In this document: positions 34,871-44,061 of the stretch, one piece after another
Position numbering within the stretch: the first letter of the stretch is position 1
How the letters are laid out: every line of letters starts with the position of its first letter
Assembly (NCBI RefSeq): GCF_002979865.1
Contig: NZ_PCPZ01000001.1
Coordinates: 186,001-250,000 of the forward strand
Reading direction: 5' to 3'
Length of the DNA: 64,000 nucleotides
From: Arthrobacter sp. MYb214
GTDB taxonomy: Bacteria > Actinomycetota > Actinomycetes > Actinomycetales > Micrococcaceae
Notes under the pieces: model-generated
The model's database searches: none
Seen by the model: the letters and a program-made list of their open reading frames with translations, nothing else
Told to the model about the DNA's origin: nothing
Made by a program: the position numbers and the translations under genes

Positions 34871-35249
34871 AAGCGGGCGCTGCGCATCTGCAATTCCTGC
34901 ACAGAGCGGTTTTGTTCCTGTTGGGCCATCGGCGCACACAGGGCTTGGGATCAAGGAAATCTTGCAGTGAGGTCGATCACACCGCCTGATTCCGGGTCCG
35001 GAGCTTTCCTTGGAACCCCCGCGGAAAAGATCAAGTCAGCGAGCGAATAGAACTTTCCCGGCGCCTTCTGGCCGCAGCTCGCCCAAGGAAGCAGTGACCA
35101 GCGTTACAGAAAACGTCCAGACTGCTTGGGTAAAGATGTTTTCTGGGGAAGTGTGTCCCTTCAATCTGTACGCACTGCATGAGGGATACTCCGGTTGGTT
35201 CTGGATGCCCCCGTGCGGTCAGACCAGCCGGTAAAGGATCCATCCAGAA
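34871..35249. other. Gene-free stretch upstream of the O-acetyltransferase gene
   Basis: No convincing coding sequence or RNA gene is visible in these 379 bases. A short frame near 35010-35234 lacks a ribosome site and family character. The stretch presumably contains the promoter of the acyltransferase gene, though no clear -35/-10 pair was found; AAAGGA lies about 15 bases before its GTG. Confidence 0.5.
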
Positions 35250-37382
35250 GTGTCGTCGAACCAAGACCTGCCCATACCAGTCAAGCAGGACCCTAAGCCC
35301 AGGGCTTTCCGCATGGACATCCAGGGCCTGCGCGCCATCGCCGTAGGTGTTGTCGTGCTGTACCACTTCTGGGGGCACTATCTGCCCGGCGGCTTCGTCG
35401 GAGTCGACGTGTTCTTCGTGATCTCGGGATTCCTGATCACTTCGCATCTGCTCGCCAAGCCGCCGAAGAACATTGGCGATGTCGTCAATTTCTGGATGAG
35501 GCGAGTCAAGCGGCTGGTCCCTGCCTCCTTCTTGGTGATCCTGGCCAGCGTCTTAGGCATCTGGTTCTTCGCACCGTCCACGGTGTGGCAGGACTGGGGG
35601 CTGCAAGCGATGGCCGCGACGTTCTACTTCCAGAACTGGTACCTGGCACTGACCAAGGTCGATTACCTTGCCGAAGGCGAAGCTCCAAGCCCCTTCCAGC
35701 ATTTCTGGTCCCTGTCTGCAGAAGAGCAGTTCTATTTCTTATGGCCAATTCTGATCGGCGTGCTGATCTTAGCCGCAATCAAGTCCGGAATCAAGCCGGC
35801 AACCGCCGCGTTGGCCGGAATCAGCGCCGTCTTCTTGATTTCCTTCGGATACTCGCTATACGCAACCGCGACTGAACCGGGCAGCGCGTACTTCTCGACC
35901 TTTACCCGAGTCTGGGAATTCTCGGCAGGCGCCCTGGTGGCGGCTTTGGGAGCGCGTGCGCATGCGGCCAAGAAGGATGCGATGAGCTTGATCGGGTCGT
36001 GGGGCGGAGTCCTTGCCATCGCATTCAGCGCGGTGGCCTTTACCGGGCAGATGCCGTTCCCCGGATACATCGCAGCGATTCCCGTATTCGGCACCGCACT
36101 GATCCTGCTCTGCCATTCCACGCATAAGTACTCGCCGAACATGTTCTTGAGCAGCAAGCCGTTCCAGTTCTTCGGTGACAATTCCTATGCCATCTACCTC
36201 TGGCATTGGCCGCTATTGATCCTGATGCCGTTCATGGTGGATGACTTCAAATGGCCCCAGAAGATCATTGCCCTGGCCTTGACGCTGGTTTTGGCTGTTT
36301 TGACGCAGAAGCTTGTCGAGGTTCGATTCCGTAAGTTCATTGACGCCTCGGTACTGCTCACGGCGCCACGCTTCCTTGCCACGGGCAGCCTCGTCTTGGC
36401 TTTGGTTGCCGGAGCTTTCTACCTCAACACCGAACGCATTATCAATGACGCCCAAGACGTCGACAAGGCCTTGGCCCAGGTCGAAAAGGAGCTGGGCGAA
36501 GACTGCTTCGGTGCCGCGTCGCTCAGTGAATCATGCGGTGAAGCAGTGAATATCGAGACGGCCTACCAGCCGGTGGCTCCCGCCCCGGTAGTTGCGAAGA
36601 CCGACAAGCCGGTTGTCTACAAGGATGATTGCTTCGCCAGCCAGGACGCCGACTACAAGGACCGCCCGGTATGCAACTACGGTGATGGCAAGATCAAGGT
36701 AGCACTGGTTGGAAACTCGCATGCAGGCCAGTGGATTCCTGCCTTGGAACCGATGGCGAAGAAGAATGGCTGGAGTATTGATACCTATTTGGCCAGCCGT
36801 TGCGCCGTCATGGGCGAACCCCAGGTCTTTGACTCCGAGGCACGGGAAAAGGGCTGCGCTGATTATGGCAGCTGGGTGACCAAGCAGATCGAAAAGGAAG
36901 ACTATGATCTGGTGATCAGCTCCAACCGCCAGTCCCTTCCGGTTTCCGGATACGAAATGGAAAACACCGCTGAGCCTGCCCAGCAGGCCTACGAAAAGAT
37001 TCTCCAGGACTGGGCCGGCACCGGCGCCGCTGTAGCGGTCATCCGGGATACGTCCTTCCCGGGGGAGACCGTGGAGAATGTGCCTGACTGCGTGGCCTCC
37101 AGCGATGGCGAATTCAGCGAATGCAGTGGCGAGGCGAAGCAATGGATCCCGGTGGATCCGCAGGTAGATGCGGTGAAGGCCCTGGACAAGCCGAATATTA
37201 TTGATGTGGACATGAATGACCAACTGTGCGAGGACGGACGCTGCTTTGCGGTAGTCGGTGGCATTGTGGCCTATTGGGACCACTCGCACTTGACCGAAAC
37301 CTTTGCCGAGTCCCTGTCCCAGACCCTGGAATCCCGGCTGAAGAAGGAACTGGATTCGAAGGAACTGTTCCCGGCAGCATAG
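35250..37382 (+). CDS. Membrane acyltransferase 3 fused to SGNH domain (OafA-like O-acetylase)
   Basis: 710 residues from a GTG. The N-terminal acyltransferase-3 domain (about 20-390) has the R-x10-H motif in RAIAVGVVVLYHFWGH, then GGFVGVDVFFVISGFLI and about ten membrane helices. A linker leads to a C-terminal extracytoplasmic SGNH domain (about 480-705) with nucleophile S490 in VGNSHAGQW and D677/H680 in DHSHL. Such two-domain enzymes move acetyl groups across the membrane and place them on cell-surface glycans. The likely targets are peptidoglycan or the wall polymer made by the 5.7-20.9 kb locus. Confidence 0.92.
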   Translation: MSSNQDLPIPVKQDPKPRAFRMDIQGLRAIAVGVVVLYHFWGHYLPGGFVGVDVFFVISGFLITSHLLAKPPKNIGDVVNFWMRRVKRLVPASFLVILASVLGIWFFAPSTVWQDWGLQAMAATFYFQNWYLALTKVDYLAEGEAPSPFQHFWSLSAEEQFYFLWPILIGVLILAAIKSGIKPATAALAGISAVFLISFGYSLYATATEPGSAYFSTFTRVWEFSAGALVAALGARAHAAKKDAMSLIGSWGGVLAIAFSAVAFTGQMPFPGYIAAIPVFGTALILLCHSTHKYSPNMFLSSKPFQFFGDNSYAIYLWHWPLLILMPFMVDDFKWPQKIIALALTLVLAVLTQKLVEVRFRKFIDASVLLTAPRFLATGSLVLALVAGAFYLNTERIINDAQDVDKALAQVEKELGEDCFGAASLSESCGEAVNIETAYQPVAPAPVVAKTDKPVVYKDDCFASQDADYKDRPVCNYGDGKIKVALVGNSHAGQWIPALEPMAKKNGWSIDTYLASRCAVMGEPQVFDSEAREKGCADYGSWVTKQIEKEDYDLVISSNRQSLPVSGYEMENTAEPAQQAYEKILQDWAGTGAAVAVIRDTSFPGETVENVPDCVASSDGEFSECSGEAKQWIPVDPQVDAVKALDKPNIIDVDMNDQLCEDGRCFAVVGGIVAYWDHSHLTETFAESLSQTLESRLKKELDSKELFPAA

Positions 37383-37403
37383 GGCTTTGCGGCACCTTGC
37401 TCG

Positions 37404-37454
37404 ATAGGCTCTGGCTTCAACGCATTAATTGCGTTGGGGCCAGAGCCTATTTTT
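37404..37454. terminator. Bidirectional terminator between acyltransferase and glycosylase genes
   Basis: 37404-37424 pairs with 37430-37450 around a TTAAT loop, with a 12-bp perfect lower stem and a bulged upper part, followed by TTTTG on the plus strand. The stop codon of the convergent glycosylase gene (37447-37449) lies inside the right arm. Confidence 0.8.
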
Positions 37455-38121
37455 GTTTCCTAATGCCCGTGACTGCCCCGGGAGCATCGCGGCCCGGGCG
37501 AAATGCGGAAACGCTTGGCTCATCGGGCAGCCAGAATCGCCAGGGGAACTGCGGACCGCCGGCTATCCCCGCGACGCCAACGCGGGGTCCAGTGCGCAAA
37601 GCTTCCGGGAGACCAGGGGCAGCATGGAGGGTAAAGGGGGCAGCGAACAGATCCAGCCCGTCATGTTCCAGTCTTGTGAGGCCCAATGCGGTGGCCAAGT
37701 TCCCCGGTCCACGGGCCAGCTGGATTTCCGGGATGGGATTGCGGGCGTAGCGGATGGGCCGCTTCTCCAGTCTTCGTGCGTGGGCCAGGTCGGCGCCGGA
37801 AATAATTTCGCCAGAACGTATCAGCACCCCGGACGCAGCTCCTGGTGGTGAGCAGACGAAATTCAGGGCGTAGTGCATTCCATAGGTGAAGTACACGTAC
37901 GCGTGCCCGGGTTCCAGGAACATGGACGCGTTGCGTTCGGTTTTCCTGTCCTTCGAGTGGCTGCCCGGGTCATAGGGCCCTGCGGTTCCCAGGCCCATGT
38001 ACGCTTCGGTTTCGGTGATGCGCACGCTGACCGGTCCGTCAATGGAATCCACGGTGAGCGTGGCCCCGAGCAACCGGGGCGCAACGTCCAGGGCATCGGG
38101 CAAGAAGAAAGATCGGTCCAT
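37447..38121 (-). CDS. DNA-3-methyladenine glycosylase (AAG/MPG family)
   Basis: 224 residues from the ATG at 38121, a normal length for bacterial AAG-type enzymes. ITETEAYMG contains the conserved catalytic-site Glu, YVYFTYGMHYALNFVC matches the family core strand, and ARGPGNLATALG the substrate pocket. It excises alkylated purines such as 3-methyladenine and hypoxanthine in base excision repair. The frame stays open upstream to 38598, but that part overlaps the antisense lipoprotein gene and is a shadow. It has no evident operon partner. Confidence 0.93.
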   Translation of the reverse strand: MDRSFFLPDALDVAPRLLGATLTVDSIDGPVSVRITETEAYMGLGTAGPYDPGSHSKDRKTERNASMFLEPGHAYVYFTYGMHYALNFVCSPPGAASGVLIRSGEIISGADLAHARRLEKRPIRYARNPIPEIQLARGPGNLATALGLTRLEHDGLDLFAAPFTLHAAPGLPEALRTGPRVGVAGIAGGPQFPWRFWLPDEPSVSAFRPGRDAPGAVTGIRKQK

Positions 38122-38230
38122 GCTTCCAGTGTGCCTGCTCCAGCTAAATTGTCCCCGGCCCCTGTAAGGATCATGGGTACTTGAAACTTGGGGGTTCAAG
38201 CAACTCGCACTCGTGAAATGGGGAATGAGC

Positions 38231-38890
38231 ATGAAAAGGTTCTTAGCAACTGCAACCGCACTGGCCGGAATTTTATCGATGGCTGCCTGCGGGGTATCGG
38301 CAGAAGAGTTCGAGGCTGCGCAAGCCTCGAGCGCAGCAATATCTGCTGAAAAGGAAGCACTGCAAGCCCAGCTGGCAGAAACCGAAACGCAATTGGCCCT
38401 GGCCAACGAAGAAGCAGCAGAGCTTCGCGCAGCCGAGGAAGAACGCGCAGCAGCCGCAGAAGCCCAGAAGGCACGCAAGGCGAAGGAAAAGGAAGACAGG
38501 GAAGCTGAGGCCGCGGCGGAAAAAACCAAGGCCAACAAGGCCAAGAAGGTCACTAAGCGGGCTCTGGCGCAAATCGTGAAGCAACCGGACTCGCACATTG
38601 ATGAGAACGTGATTCTCTACGGCCTGGTCACCCAGTTCGACTCCGCGACCGGTCCCTGCACCTTCCGTGCCGAGCTGAGCCACGCGCAGGTGGGCAAATA
38701 CGACTACGAGCACAATTCGATGTTCACTGCCGGTGACGGCCTGGAGGACTGCGAGGCGCTGGATGACATCGTGGCAGAGGACATTGTCCAAATCACCGCT
38801 ACGGTGACCGGATCCCTGAGCTACGACACGACCATCGGCGGATCCACTACGGTGCCGAAGTTCCAGGTCGTGAAGATCAAGCGGCTATAG
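38231..38890 (+). CDS. Predicted lipoprotein with charged helical segment
   Basis: 219 residues from the ATG at 38231, which has GGGGA 7 bases upstream; two earlier in-frame starts (38213, 38225) are less well placed. The signal peptide ends in a lipobox, LSMAACG, so the mature protein should be tethered to the outer face of the membrane by Cys20. Residues 25-115 are an Ala/Glu/Lys-rich helix, probably coiled coil. The C-terminal 100 residues (VILYGLVTQFDSATGPCTFRAEL ...) look like a small beta domain with two cysteines. No function can be assigned. Confidence 0.8.
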   Translation: MKRFLATATALAGILSMAACGVSAEEFEAAQASSAAISAEKEALQAQLAETETQLALANEEAAELRAAEEERAAAAEAQKARKAKEKEDREAEAAAEKTKANKAKKVTKRALAQIVKQPDSHIDENVILYGLVTQFDSATGPCTFRAELSHAQVGKYDYEHNSMFTAGDGLEDCEALDDIVAEDIVQITATVTGSLSYDTTIGGSTTVPKFQVVKIKRL

Positions 38891-38913
38891 CCGCTGCCGG
38901 CGTCCACCTTGCC

Positions 38914-38963
38914 AGCCCGGCATCAGCAGAAAGCACTTTCTGCTGATGCCGGGCTGTTCTTTT
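38914..38963 (+). terminator. Strong Rho-independent terminator after the lipoprotein gene
   Basis: A 20-base arm (38914-38933) is perfectly complementary to 38936-38955, then GTTCTTTTT follows. It starts 23 bases after the lipoprotein stop. Confidence 0.9.
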
Positions 38964-39151
38964 TGACCGTCGGCCAGCAGTACCGTGAACTGTTCGAAAC
39001 GGCGGCGAAACATTGCCGAGAAGCAAACGTTACCCCCGGCAGGAACTTGATACACAGCGGAAACGAAGCAGCGCGTGTTCGGAAACATCGGGCGCGTTAG
39101 ATAGTCATAACACCACCGATACACCGAATACCTTGAGGGGAAGTGATCCAG

Positions 39152-40372
39152 ATGGAGTTGGATGTAGCCAGCTTATGGATCCTGATAGCTGCCGCACTCG
39201 TATTGCTGATGACACCGGCACTGGGACTTTTCTACGGCGGCATGACTCGCGCCACCGGCGTGGTGAACATGATGCTGATGAGTTTCTCCGCCGCGGCGAT
39301 CACCGCCGTTGTCTGGGTGCTCTGGGGCTACTCGTTCTCCGCCGGGGAACCAGCCATCGCCGGAATCGTCGGCAATCCAATCAGCGACTTTGCCATGCAC
39401 AACACCGAGCAGTCCGAATTGCTCGCCGCCGGATTCGCCGGTACCTTCGCCATGATCTCGGTAGCCATCATCTCCGGAGCCATCGCCGACCGTGCCCGCT
39501 TTGCGCCATGGCTGTTCTTCGTCCCGCTGTGGGTCACCCTGGTGTACGCACCGGTGGCCTTCTGGGTCTGGGGTGGAGGGTTGCTCTCAGCAGACGGATT
39601 CCTGGGCAGCATCTTCGGCGAAGCCATTGACTTCGCCGGCGGCGCAGTGGTCCACACCAACGCGGGTATCGCAGCCCTGGTCCTGGCCCTGAAGCTGGGC
39701 CAGCGCCACAACTTCCACGATCGTCCGCAGCCGCACAACACCCCGCTGGTCATGCTCGGTGCCGGCCTGCTGTGGTTCGGCTGGTTCGGTTTCAATGCCG
39801 GTGCGGCGACCACCGTCGAGCAGGCTGGACTCATCTGGGTCAACACCCTGGCAGCTCCGGGTGCGGCCGTCCTTGGCTGGATCCTGGTTGAGAAGCTTCG
39901 CGGTTCCCGCCCCAGCTCGCTGGGTGTCGCCTCCGGCCTGGTGGCCGGCCTGGTCGCCATCACCCCTTCTTGCGCAGATGTCGCCCCCTGGGCCGCGATG
40001 CTGCTGGGCGTCCTGGCTGGCGCCGGGGCAGCCTGGGCAGTGAACCTGAAATGGAAGCTGGGCTACGACGACTCGCTGGACGTTGTCGGCGTGCACCTGG
40101 TCGCCGGCTTGATCGGAACCCTGTTCCTGGGCTTCTTCGCCCTGCCAACCGAGGAGAGCGCTGGCGGACTGTTCTACGGCGGAGGCGTCGCCCAGCTGAT
40201 CGCCCAGGCAGCCACCCTGATTGTGGTCATGGTCTTCTCCGCGGTGATGACCTGGGTCATCGCCACGGTCATTGGAAAGTTCAGCCCATGGCGTGTCGCG
40301 GCAGATATCGAAATTGCCGGGATCGACGAGGCGGAGCACAACGAAAATGGATACCAGCTGGTTTCCAAGTAA
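39152..40372 (+). CDS. amt: Ammonium transporter (Amt family)
   Basis: 406 residues from the ATG at 39152; a GTG 9 bases earlier is nearly on top of the AGGGG ribosome site. Eleven membrane helices are visible. Family hallmarks are GLFYGGM near the N-terminus, FAGTFAMISVAIISGA, DFAGGAVVHTNAGIAALVLAL with the first pore His, WFGWFGFNAGA, and GVHLVAGLIGTL with the second pore His. It conducts ammonium across the membrane under nitrogen limitation. No glnK gene follows, unlike many amt loci; the next gene is a catalase. Confidence 0.95.
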   Translation: MELDVASLWILIAAALVLLMTPALGLFYGGMTRATGVVNMMLMSFSAAAITAVVWVLWGYSFSAGEPAIAGIVGNPISDFAMHNTEQSELLAAGFAGTFAMISVAIISGAIADRARFAPWLFFVPLWVTLVYAPVAFWVWGGGLLSADGFLGSIFGEAIDFAGGAVVHTNAGIAALVLALKLGQRHNFHDRPQPHNTPLVMLGAGLLWFGWFGFNAGAATTVEQAGLIWVNTLAAPGAAVLGWILVEKLRGSRPSSLGVASGLVAGLVAITPSCADVAPWAAMLLGVLAGAGAAWAVNLKWKLGYDDSLDVVGVHLVAGLIGTLFLGFFALPTEESAGGLFYGGGVAQLIAQAATLIVVMVFSAVMTWVIATVIGKFSPWRVAADIEIAGIDEAEHNENGYQLVSK

Positions 40373-40438
40373 GGAGCGGAATCTGGAAAATAACGCAACA
40401 CAAGCACGAGGGGCAGGGCGTTTCTGAAACGTCCTACC

Positions 40439-40475
40439 AGGACCGCCGGTGGGCCATGCAGCCACCGGCGGTCCT
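40439..40475. terminator. Hairpin after amt
   Basis: A perfect 14-bp GC-rich stem pairs 40439-40452 with 40462-40475 around a 9-base loop, 66 bases after the amt stop. There is no T-run. Confidence 0.6.
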
Positions 40476-40606
40476 GGCGTGTTCACGCCCGGTGGCGGGC
40501 ACATGTGTAAATCATGGGAATCGCCTAGTGCGCTGGCATCAGCGGTGCACCGGCCCCTAGCGTGGCATTCACCAGCCGATTATTCCCAAGCAGCTAGGAG
40601 AGTGCC

Positions 40607-42709
40607 ATGGCCAGCGAACCACAACAGCAAGCAAGCCCGGGAGGGGAACCGGTCTTGTCCGGCCCCGGCCAGGACAGCGAATTCCTGACCACCAACCAGG
40701 GAGCTCCCGTCAGCGATACCGACCACTCGCTGAAAGCCGGAGAGCGCGGGCCCACGTTGCTGCAGGATCACCACCTGCGCGAGAAGATCATGCATTTCGA
40801 CCACGAGCGGATTCCGGAGCGCGTGGTCCATGCCCGCGGGGCTGGCGCCCACGGCTCCTTCATCAGCTACGGCAACGCCTCCGAGCTGTGCCGGGCCGAT
40901 TTCCTCAAGCCGGGCAAGCAGACCCGGGTCTTCGTGCGGTTCTCCACCGTGGTCGGTTCCCGCGGCTCGATGGACACCGCCCGCGATACCCGCGGCTTTG
41001 CCACGAAGTTCTATACCGAAGAGGGCATTTTCGACCTGGTGGGCAACAACATCCCGGTGTTCTTCATCCAGGACGGCATCAAGTTCCCGGATCTGGTCCA
41101 TGCCGCGAAGCCGCACCCGGATACCGAGATCCCGCAGGCGCAATCGGCCCACGATACCTTCTGGGATTTCGTCTCCCTGCATACCCCTGCCCAAGCCCAC
41201 GTGATGTGGCAGATGAGCGACCGCGCGATACCCCGCTCGCTGCGCATGATGGAAGGCTTCGGCGTGCACACTTTCCGCATGGTCAACGAGGCGGGCAAAG
41301 CGTCCCTGGTGAAGTTCCATTGGAAGCCCAAGCTCGGCGTGCACTCGCTGGCCTGGGAAGAGTCCCAGCTGGCCGCCGGCGCGGATCCGGACTTCCACCG
41401 CCGCGATCTGGCCGAAGCCATTGATGCCGGCGCCTACCCCGAATGGGAACTGGGCGTGCAGATTTTCCCCGATGACGGCTCGGGGGTCTTCGAGGGCATC
41501 GACCTGCTGGATCCGACGAAATTCGTGCCAGAAGAGCTGGCCCCGGTCCAGCCGCTGGGCAAGATGGTGCTGGACCGCAACCCGGAGAACTACTTCGCGC
41601 AGACCGAGCAGGTGGCCTTCCACCCCGGGCATCTGGTTCCGGGCATCGATATCAGCGACGACCCGCTACTGCAGGCGCGGCTCTTCTCCTACCTGGACAC
41701 CCAGCTGACCCGCTTGGGCGGACCGAACTTCGCGCAGATCCCGATCAACTCGCCGAACTCGCCGGTCAACGACATGTTCCGCGACGGTTTCCACCAGCAC
41801 CGGGTGCCCAAGGGCATCGCGCCGTACAAGCCGAACTCGCTGGATGGCGGCTGTCCGTACATGTCGCAGGTGGTTTCTGGCCAGCAGCCTCCGCTGGACT
41901 TCCCGCAGCCTGTGGCCTCCGGGAAGAAGGTGCGTTCCGAGCCGGCCAGCTTCTCGGACCACTACAGCCAGGCCCGCTTGTTCTACATCAGCCTCTCGGC
42001 CGTGGAGCGCGCCCACGTGCAGCAGGCCTACTCCTTTGAGCTGGGCAAGTGCACCGATACCGCGATCCGCCAGCGGCAGGTGGAATGCCTGGCGAAGATC
42101 GATACCCAGCTGGCCGCCGGGGTGGCCCAGGCACTGGGCCTGCCGGCGCCGGCCGCAGTGCAGCTGGATGATCCGGTGGCCAGCCCCGCGCTGTCCCAGA
42201 TCGGGAAATCCTGGCCGGTGGACGGGCGCAAGGTCGGGGTGGTGTTCAACAGCGGAAACCACCAGCATGTGCCGGCAATAGCCCTGGCGCTGGCCGAACG
42301 GGGCATGTCCCCGCTGCTCGTTTCGGCCTCCGGCGGCGAGGTGGCCCCGGACCTGCCCATTGACCGCACCTACCTGACGGCGCGCTCCATCGAATTCGAT
42401 GCGCTGGTGCTCGTCGGCCCGCTGCCGCCGGCCCCGGACGCCGCGGTTGCGCTGGATGCCAAGGCCGGCGCCCTGGGCGCAGGCGGGGTTCCCATCGACC
42501 CGCGCGTGGCATTGCTGGTCGCGGAGGCCTACCGGCACAACAAGGCCATCATCACCCTGGACGGGCTCTCCGATGGCTTGCTGCAAGCGGTGGGCTTGGA
42601 GGATGACGCGCCGGGTATCGCACTGGTCGAGCTTTCGGCGGTGGCCGAAAGCGCGGAGCAGCTGCTGTCCACCCACCGCGCGTGGGAGCGTTTCCCGGTC
42701 GCCGAGTAG
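40607..42709 (+). CDS. katE: Large-subunit monofunctional catalase (HPII type)
   Basis: 700 residues, in the range of clade 2 catalases. Catalytic His75 lies in ERVVHARGAGAHG, the Asn in DLVGNNIPVFFIQD, and the haem-ligand Tyr362 in RLFSYLDTQLTRLG. The extra C-terminal flavodoxin/GATase-like domain (about 550-700) begins at GRKVGVVFNSGNH. It degrades hydrogen peroxide in the cytoplasm, and such enzymes are usually stationary-phase or general-stress induced. TAGGAGAG precedes the ATG. Neighbouring CsbD-like, flavin-fold and BrkB-type genes suggest a stress gene group. Confidence 0.96.
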   Translation: MASEPQQQASPGGEPVLSGPGQDSEFLTTNQGAPVSDTDHSLKAGERGPTLLQDHHLREKIMHFDHERIPERVVHARGAGAHGSFISYGNASELCRADFLKPGKQTRVFVRFSTVVGSRGSMDTARDTRGFATKFYTEEGIFDLVGNNIPVFFIQDGIKFPDLVHAAKPHPDTEIPQAQSAHDTFWDFVSLHTPAQAHVMWQMSDRAIPRSLRMMEGFGVHTFRMVNEAGKASLVKFHWKPKLGVHSLAWEESQLAAGADPDFHRRDLAEAIDAGAYPEWELGVQIFPDDGSGVFEGIDLLDPTKFVPEELAPVQPLGKMVLDRNPENYFAQTEQVAFHPGHLVPGIDISDDPLLQARLFSYLDTQLTRLGGPNFAQIPINSPNSPVNDMFRDGFHQHRVPKGIAPYKPNSLDGGCPYMSQVVSGQQPPLDFPQPVASGKKVRSEPASFSDHYSQARLFYISLSAVERAHVQQAYSFELGKCTDTAIRQRQVECLAKIDTQLAAGVAQALGLPAPAAVQLDDPVASPALSQIGKSWPVDGRKVGVVFNSGNHQHVPAIALALAERGMSPLLVSASGGEVAPDLPIDRTYLTARSIEFDALVLVGPLPPAPDAAVALDAKAGALGAGGVPIDPRVALLVAEAYRHNKAIITLDGLSDGLLQAVGLEDDAPGIALVELSAVAESAEQLLSTHRAWERFPVAE

Positions 42710-42736
42710 CAGCGCGGCCCCGCTGGCCTAGCAGGT

Positions 42737-42774
42737 GGCGCGGCAGGTGCATGATCCGGTGCGCCTGCCGCGCC
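42737..42774. terminator. Hairpin after the catalase gene
   Basis: 42737-42750 pairs with 42761-42774 (14 bp, one G-U pair) around a 10-base loop, 27 bases after the catalase stop. No T-run. Confidence 0.55.
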
Positions 42775-42829
42775 AGCCTGGGCCGGCGGCAATCAACTGG
42801 CACAGATCGCTGATGAAAAGAGGTGCAAG

Positions 42830-43960
42830 ATGCCTTCAGGAACCGATAGCCATGCCGGGAACGGGAACGCGGCCGAAACCGCTGCCAAGGCCCGGCACGC
42901 TCCTGGACCCGATGCCGAATCCAAACCCGATTCCCCGCCGGATATGCACTCCAGGTCATGGAAATACGCGGCCAAGCGCTCCATCAGGGAATTCTCCCGG
43001 AAGAAATGCACGGATATGGCGGCCTCGCTGACCTATTTCGCGATGCTCTCCATCTTCCCGGCCCTGCTGGCGGTAGTCTCCCTGCTCGGAGTTGCCGGCC
43101 AGGCGGAGAACATGACCCGCAACATCCTCTCGCTGATCGAGGAACTGGCCAGCAAGGAAGTGGTCGAAACCCTGCGCCAGCCCATCGAGCAGCTGGCCTC
43201 GGCCCCGTCGGCAGGCCTGGCCCTGATTGCCGGTCTGCTCGGTGCGCTATGGAGCGCCTCGGGGTATGTCGGGGCGTTCGGACGGGCCATGAACCAGATC
43301 TACGAGGTGGCCGAAGGCCGGCCGTTCTACAAGCTGCGCCCGCTGATGCTGCTGCTGACACTGGTGCTTCTTGTGGCCGTGTCCGTGCTGGGGATGCTGC
43401 TGATCGTCTCCGGTCCGCTGGCCCAGGCGCTGGGCAACGCCATGGGGCTGGGCGAGGGCGCGGTGGCGATATGGAATATCGCCAAATGGCCGGTGATCGT
43501 GCTGTGCGCGATTGTGCTGGTGGCAGTGCTCTACTATGGGGCTCCCAATGTGAAGCAACCGAAGTTCCGCTGGATCAGCCTCGGCTCGGCCATCGCGCTG
43601 CTCGTGCTGGCGGTGGCGACCGTCGGCTTCTTCTTCTACGTTTCGAACTTCGGCAACTACAACAAGACCTACGGCGCCATCGGCGGGGTCATCGTGCTGC
43701 TGCTGTGGCTGTGGATCGCCAACCTGTCGCTGCTGTTCGGCGCGGTCTTCGACGCGGAAGCCGAGCGCGGGCGCCAGCTGCAGGCGGGGATTGCCGCCGA
43801 GCGCTCGGTCCAGCTTCCGCCGCGGGATACCAAGGCCAGCATGAAGCAGGAGGAAAAAGAAGAGCAGGACATCAGCGACGGGCGGCAGCTGCGTTTCGCC
43901 AGCGAGCTGGACGCCGAAGAGCAAGCGGATCCGGATTCCAGGCGGAACCCGGAAAGCTGA
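42830..43960 (+). CDS. YihY/BrkB family inner membrane protein
   Basis: 376 residues. A polar N-terminus of about 40 residues leads to REFSRKKCTDMAASLTYFAMLSIFPALLA, the family's characteristic first membrane region. About six hydrophobic segments follow, ending with GGVIVLLLWLWIANLSLLFGAVFDAE, the conserved last helix. The C-terminal 65 residues are charged and presumably cytoplasmic. Often called ribonuclease BN by old annotation, but the family has no nuclease motif; it may be a transporter or envelope factor. It starts 120 bases after the catalase gene. Confidence 0.9.
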   Translation: MPSGTDSHAGNGNAAETAAKARHAPGPDAESKPDSPPDMHSRSWKYAAKRSIREFSRKKCTDMAASLTYFAMLSIFPALLAVVSLLGVAGQAENMTRNILSLIEELASKEVVETLRQPIEQLASAPSAGLALIAGLLGALWSASGYVGAFGRAMNQIYEVAEGRPFYKLRPLMLLLTLVLLVAVSVLGMLLIVSGPLAQALGNAMGLGEGAVAIWNIAKWPVIVLCAIVLVAVLYYGAPNVKQPKFRWISLGSAIALLVLAVATVGFFFYVSNFGNYNKTYGAIGGVIVLLLWLWIANLSLLFGAVFDAEAERGRQLQAGIAAERSVQLPPRDTKASMKQEEKEEQDISDGRQLRFASELDAEEQADPDSRRNPES

Positions 43961-44061
43961 GCAGGAGCCGAAGCTGGCCATCGCCTGACGCCCCTTGGCG
44001 CGGGCCGGCACCTCGGTAGCGTGTGAAACAACCAGATCATTCCAAGACAAAGGAGCTCATC

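Noticed and set aside
35010-35234. 74-residue frame upstream of the O-acetyltransferase gene
   Set aside because: Non-ATG start, no ribosome site and no family resemblance.
38122-38598. N-terminal extension of the 3-methyladenine glycosylase
   Set aside because: The extra 159 residues are the antisense of the Ala/Glu/Lys-rich lipoprotein gene; the enzyme family starts at the ATG at 38121.
42958-44019. 353-residue plus-strand frame overlapping the BrkB-like gene
   Set aside because: The protein is Arg/Gly/Pro-rich noise in an alternative frame of a well-supported membrane protein gene.
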